Assembly (NCBI GenBank): GCA_946628455.1
Contig: CAMOWP010000081.1
Location: forward strand, 1-8,283
Source: an uncultured Clostridia bacterium
Lineage (GTDB): Bacteria > Bacillota > Clostridia > Oscillospirales > Acutalibacteraceae
Length of the DNA stretch: 8,283 bases
Direction of reading: 5' to 3'
Shown piece after piece: positions 5,895 through 8,283 of the stretch; position 1 is the stretch's first letter, and each line of letters opens with the position of its first letter. The notes beneath the pieces were generated by a model. It was not told the origin of the DNA and did not search any database. It saw only the letters and a list, made by a program, of their open reading frames with translations. A program made the position numbers and the translations under genes.

Positions 5895-5939
5895 ATAACA
5901 AAAGGCGTTCTTACAATTTGTAAGAACGCCTTTTGTTAT
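5895..5939. terminator. Bidirectional terminator between convergent genes
   Basis: This is a perfect 45-base inverted repeat with 22-base arms around one central T; in RNA the loop would be AATTT or similar. The G/C core GGCGTTCTTACA (5904-5915) is flanked by A4 on the left and T4 on the right, so each strand reads out as a stem followed by U-rich sequence. It starts nine bases after the coiled-coil gene stop and ends 12 bases before the end of the minus-strand transporter, serving both transcripts. Confidence 0.92.
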
Positions 5940-5951
5940 GTTATGCTTTAT

Positions 5952-7346
5952 TTATTCGTTATTCTGCCTGTGCTCAACTATGTAATCGTGAACCTTTTCT
6001 GCAAGCTCGCCGTGAAGCTTGAATTTCTTCGAGAAAACTATAAGCGAAAGAAGCATCAGTATTGCAGGAGCGCCGAATCCTATGAAGCCTACAGCAGCCT
6101 TTGTCGGGTCGTTAATAACTCCGCTTTCTTTCAGCTGTTTAGTATATCCGAATATTCCGAGACCGCCGAAATAAATAATGGTCTGAATCGTGTAGGCAAG
6201 CTTCTGAAGGAAGCCCTTCATCGAGAAGGTAATGCTCTCATTTCTCTCGCCGTTTTTGTATTCGCCGTAATCAACTATATCGGCAAGGAAAATAGTCTGC
6301 GAAACAAACATTGAAGCAATGCCCGTTGAAGAAAGAATGTATGCAAAGCTCAAAGCTAAAACATTCTGCATTATTGGACCGCAGATATACATTATTATGT
6401 AACCGACTATAGTTGTAGTAAGCGAAATCTGATAAATATGCTTTTTGTTGAACCATTTTGAGAGAACCGGAATAACTCCGAGACCGACTACGGAGCCTAC
6501 CGCACCAATCATCTGGAATTTTGATTGAGCCTGTCCGTCTCCTACAACTTGCGTAAAGTACGTTCTTGCGGTTCCGCTTGTCAGATACCAGCCTGCATTT
6601 GAAAGCATAGCAAAAATCATAAATACAACAAGCTGGTCATTATGAGTTATTACGGAGAAAATCTGTTTAAAGGAGAACTTTTTCTTTTCTCCGTAAACAA
6701 CATTCTTTTCCTTTGTTGATAAAACACAGATTACTGCAAAAGCAACAAGGAGAATGCCGCAGATTCCTGCCCATCTTGAGAAACCTGAAGGGGAATAACC
6801 GTGAGGGTCAATTTCTTTTGTTCCTTTTGAAAGAATAGGAACAATAATCGGTGTTGCAACTGTTATGATTCCCTGACCGAGACCTGAGAAGGTGCGGGCA
6901 ACGGTTGAAACCATATTTCTGTCCTTCGGGTCACTTGTAAATGAGGGAACCATTGACCAGTAGGGGATATCCGCCAGCGTGTTGGTCATACCCCACAGAA
7001 CATACATAACGGCTATGTAAATGTACAGCGGTGTGCCCGACATTCCGAATTTTGAAAACAGCAGGAATAATACTATTGCGTTGGATGCAGCGCCAATGAT
7101 TATCCAGGGGCGGTATTTGCCGAATTTAGTTCTTGTATTGTCAACGATTGTTCCCATCATCGGGTCGTTGATGCCGTCCCATATTCGTGCCAGCGGAGTT
7201 AAGAGAAGGAGGAATCCTTCCGCAAGGTGCAGTGTAGAAACAAGATAATCGCTAAGAAAGGAATAAAACATTCCGTAGCTTAAATCAAGCCCGATTGCAC
7301 CCACTCCGTAAAAAATTTTTTCACGCCAGGTAGTTTTTTGTTCCAT
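5952..7346 (-). CDS. MelB-type GPH family sugar:cation symporter
   Basis: A 464-residue, roughly 12-helix membrane transporter of the glycoside-pentoside-hexuronide:cation symporter family. Residues known from E. coli MelB are kept: Asp21 (GLDLSYG), Asp57 and Asp61 (ARIWDGINDP) and Asp126 (LADIPYW) correspond to MelB Asp19, 55, 59 and 124 with a constant +2 shift. Lys382 aligns with MelB Lys377. Also typical are TRTKFGKYRPWIIIG (71-85), the cytoplasmic loop around 211-228 and DIVDYGEYKNGERNES (356-371). The start is the ATG at 7346 (minus strand), nine bases after AGGAG (7360-7356). A longer frame from a TTG at 7412 is rejected because that codon is part of the -35. It stands alone between plus-strand blocks with no glycosidase or regulator beside it, so the sugar cannot be inferred. 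Confidence 0.93.
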   Translation of the reverse strand: MEQKTTWREKIFYGVGAIGLDLSYGMFYSFLSDYLVSTLHLAEGFLLLLTPLARIWDGINDPMMGTIVDNTRTKFGKYRPWIIIGAASNAIVLFLLFSKFGMSGTPLYIYIAVMYVLWGMTNTLADIPYWSMVPSFTSDPKDRNMVSTVARTFSGLGQGIITVATPIIVPILSKGTKEIDPHGYSPSGFSRWAGICGILLVAFAVICVLSTKEKNVVYGEKKKFSFKQIFSVITHNDQLVVFMIFAMLSNAGWYLTSGTARTYFTQVVGDGQAQSKFQMIGAVGSVVGLGVIPVLSKWFNKKHIYQISLTTTIVGYIIMYICGPIMQNVLALSFAYILSSTGIASMFVSQTIFLADIVDYGEYKNGERNESITFSMKGFLQKLAYTIQTIIYFGGLGIFGYTKQLKESGVINDPTKAAVGFIGFGAPAILMLLSLIVFSKKFKLHGELAEKVHDYIVEHRQNNE

Positions 7347-7383
7347 ACATATTTTCTCCTTATATGTAACGTTTGATAAATAC

Positions 7384-7412
7384 AGTATACCACATATAGA
7401 TAATTGAGGCAA
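7384..7412 (-). promoter_or_regulatory. Promoter of the GPH transporter gene
   Basis: On the minus strand, TTGCCT (plus coordinates 7407-7412), a 17-base spacer and TATACT (7384-7389) form a promoter. TGG directly before the -10 makes it extended. Transcription should start near 7377, giving a leader of about 30 bases with AGGAG at 7360-7356. It diverges from the mraZ promoter, the two -35 elements lying about 51 bases apart. Confidence 0.82.
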
Positions 7413-7422
7413 ATTGTTAAAA

Positions 7423-7441
7423 ATTACAAAATTATTACAAA
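7423..7441. repeat. Helix-phased direct repeat upstream of the transporter promoter
   Basis: ATTACAAA occurs at 7423-7430 and 7434-7441, 11 bases apart, one helical turn. On the minus strand this reads TTTGTAAT twice, ending 10 bases upstream of the transporter -35. A related TTAC follows at 7445-7448, again in phase. It may be an activator site or simply an A/T-rich UP-like element. Confidence 0.45.
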
Positions 7442-7463
7442 TAGTTACTGAAAAAATAATTCC

Positions 7464-7492
7464 TTGACAATGTGGTTACTTCCCTATATAAT
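7464..7492 (+). promoter_or_regulatory. Consensus sigma-A promoter for mraZ-rsmH
   Basis: A perfect TTGACA (7464-7469), a 17-base spacer and a perfect TATAAT (7487-7492). Transcription should start near 7499, giving a leader of about 63 bases before the mraZ start codon. This is the strongest promoter in the window by consensus and probably drives the dcw cluster that continues beyond the right edge. Confidence 0.92.
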
Positions 7493-7518
7493 ATAAGCAA
7501 GTGGTAAGAAATCCCACA
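7471..7518. promoter_or_regulatory. Candidate MraZ auto-operator repeats
   Basis: Three copies of a (T/A)GTGG core surround the promoter: TGTGGTTA at 7471-7478, AGTGGTAA at 7500-7507, and TGTGGGAT on the minus strand at 7518-7511. MraZ is known to bind short TGGG-type repeats in E. coli and AAAGTG-type repeats in Mollicutes in front of its own operon. Spacing here is wider (29 bases between the plus copies) than the tight arrays described, so assignment is tentative. Confidence 0.4.
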
Positions 7519-7561
7519 AAAAACAATATGATTCCCTAAAAAATCAGGAAAGGAGCAAGGT

Positions 7562-7999
7562 ATGGAAGAATATTTTGTAAGCCATAAGGAATATAAAATA
7601 GACGCCAAGGGCAGAATCTCAATTCCCGCAAATATGCGTACAGCCCTCGGAAACGAATTTATCGCTTCCCGCGGAGTCGGCAAGTGCCTTGCGCTTTACC
7701 CGATGGAAGAGTGGAACGCATTTATGGAAAGCATTAAGGACAAGGTTCCTCAGAAGGACAGAAAAACGCTTCAGTTCTTCTTCTCCGCTAACGCTGAAAA
7801 GCTCAGCCTTGACGGACAGGGAAGAGTCCTCCTTAACGAATCGCTCAGGAAGCAGGTAAACCTCTTCGGTGAAAGCCAAGCGATGATTTACGGTAATAAC
7901 GACCATATTGAAATCTGGAACTGTGACCTCTTCAATGAACAGCTCAGCAGCATAAGCGAGCAGGAGGTTGAGGACATTCTTGACAAGTATGAAATTTAA
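7562..7999 (+). CDS. mraZ: Transcriptional regulator MraZ
   Basis: A 145-residue MraZ, a ring-forming DNA-binding protein with two AbrB-like half domains that regulates its own operon in the division and cell wall cluster. Each half carries the DxxGR motif: DAKGRISIP (14-22) and DGQGRVLLNE (84-93). Other family marks are SRGVGKCLALYPMEEW (36-51), the FFFSANAEKLSLD stretch (72-84) and IEIWN (116-120). Length is normal. ATG 7562 follows AAAGGAG (7549-7555) by six bases. The gene sits under a consensus promoter and overlaps rsmH by 11 bases, the standard mraZ-rsmH opening of the dcw cluster. Confidence 0.97.
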   Translation: MEEYFVSHKEYKIDAKGRISIPANMRTALGNEFIASRGVGKCLALYPMEEWNAFMESIKDKVPQKDRKTLQFFFSANAEKLSLDGQGRVLLNESLRKQVNLFGESQAMIYGNNDHIEIWNCDLFNEQLSSISEQEVEDILDKYEI

Positions 8000-8283
8000 C
8001 CATAAGAGCGTTCTGTTCGACGAGGCGATTGAATCCCTCAATATAGATAGTAATAAAATAATAGCGGATTTAACGGCAGGCGGCGGCGGCCACTCAAGAG
8101 AAATCGCAAAAAGAGCCAAAAGGCTCATAGCCGTTGACCAGGACCCTGACGCAATCGAGGTTCTGAATGAACGCCTCGGCGAGCTTGAAAACGTTACTAT
8201 AGTCCGCAATAATTTTGAAAATCTTAAAGAGATATTAAGCAGGCTTGAAATTGAAAAAATCGACGGCGTGCTCCTTGACCTCG
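7989..8283 (+). CDS. rsmH: 16S rRNA (cytosine-1402-N4)-methyltransferase RsmH, 5' part
   Basis: The first 98 codons of RsmH (MraW); the gene runs off the right edge. The enzyme makes the N4-methyl group of m4Cm1402 in the 16S rRNA decoding centre using S-adenosylmethionine. The amino end NHKSVLFDEAIESL (4-17) and the glycine-rich cofactor motif ADLTAGGGGHSREIA (26-40) are diagnostic, followed by LIAVDQDPDAIEVL (46-59), where the aspartate binds the cofactor. The start is ATG 7989, 11 bases before the mraZ stop. The nearest Shine-Dalgarno-like GAGGA (7970-7974) is 14 bases upstream, farther than usual, so translation probably depends on coupling to mraZ. Confidence 0.95.
   Translation, partial: MKFNHKSVLFDEAIESLNIDSNKIIADLTAGGGGHSREIAKRAKRLIAVDQDPDAIEVLNERLGELENVTIVRNNFENLKEILSRLEIEKIDGVLLDL

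Noticed and set aside
5943..6314. A 123-codon plus-strand frame beginning with a hydrophobic stretch, opposite the transporter
   Set aside because: It is the complement of transporter codons; it starts immediately after the terminator and has no convincing Shine-Dalgarno.
7347..7412. A 22-residue amino-terminal extension of the transporter from a TTG at 7412 (minus strand)
   Set aside because: The TTG is the first half of the -35 hexamer TTGCCT, the frame spans the promoter, and a good AGGAG precedes the ATG at 7346.
7619..8209. A 196-codon open frame on the minus strand opposite mraZ and rsmH
   Set aside because: It is antisense to two confidently identified genes, serine/leucine-rich as shadow frames often are, and matches no family I recognise.
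1..8283. Mobile elements, CRISPR arrays, tRNA or rRNA genes, defence or secondary-metabolite loci
   Set aside because: I saw no repeat-spacer pattern, transposase, cloverleaf or relevant protein family; the window is almost fully explained by housekeeping genes and one transporter.

Overview
The window looks like a chromosomal housekeeping segment of a low-to-moderate-GC Clostridia bacterium. A gut member of the Ruminococcaceae/Oscillospiraceae is my best guess from protein style and gene order; the genus cannot be fixed from the sequence alone. Support for a Firmicute comes from the order rpsP-khpA-rimM-trmD, an HPr with both His15 and a regulatory Ser46 motif, strong AGGAGG-type ribosome binding sites, TTG starts, near-consensus sigma-A promoters with A/T-rich flanks, and mraZ-rsmH at the head of a dcw cluster.

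Layout. (1) Positions 53-1861: a plus-strand ribosome/RNA block of rpsP (S16), khpA (KH-domain RNA binder), rimM (30S maturation) and trmD (tRNA m1G37 methyltransferase). A terminator-like hairpin lies between khpA and rimM. The rplS gene usual after trmD is absent. (2) Positions 1947-2357: a single-gene unit for the phosphocarrier HPr with its own promoter, a 5'-end leader hairpin and an intrinsic terminator. (3) Positions 2398-4218: uvrC, read from a TTG start behind an extended -10 that begins right after the HPr terminator. (4) Positions 4235-5885: a consensus promoter followed by rsmD, coaD and a 186-residue alanine-rich coiled-coil protein. (5) Positions 5895-5939: a perfect 45-nt inverted repeat acting as a shared terminator. 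(6) Positions 5952-7346, minus strand: a MelB-type GPH sugar:cation symporter. (7) Positions 7347-7561: a divergent promoter region serving the transporter and mraZ. (8) Positions 7562 to the right edge: mraZ and the start of rsmH, which is cut by the window.

Most of the window serves translation (S16, KhpA, RimM, TrmD, RsmD, RsmH) plus coenzyme A synthesis, DNA repair and carbon regulation. I found no mobile element, CRISPR array, tRNA, rRNA, toxin or defence system. The most interesting gene is the coiled-coil protein after coaD. It has a near-perfect 11-residue repeat and an N-terminal module that, from memory, resembles mycobacterial SepIVA, a septation factor also encoded near rsmD/coaD in actinobacteria. 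Other points of interest are regulatory: a self-complementary -10 upstream of rsmD, candidate MraZ operator repeats, phased direct repeats upstream of the transporter, and the intra-operon hairpin. No gap longer than about 220 bases lacks a gene.
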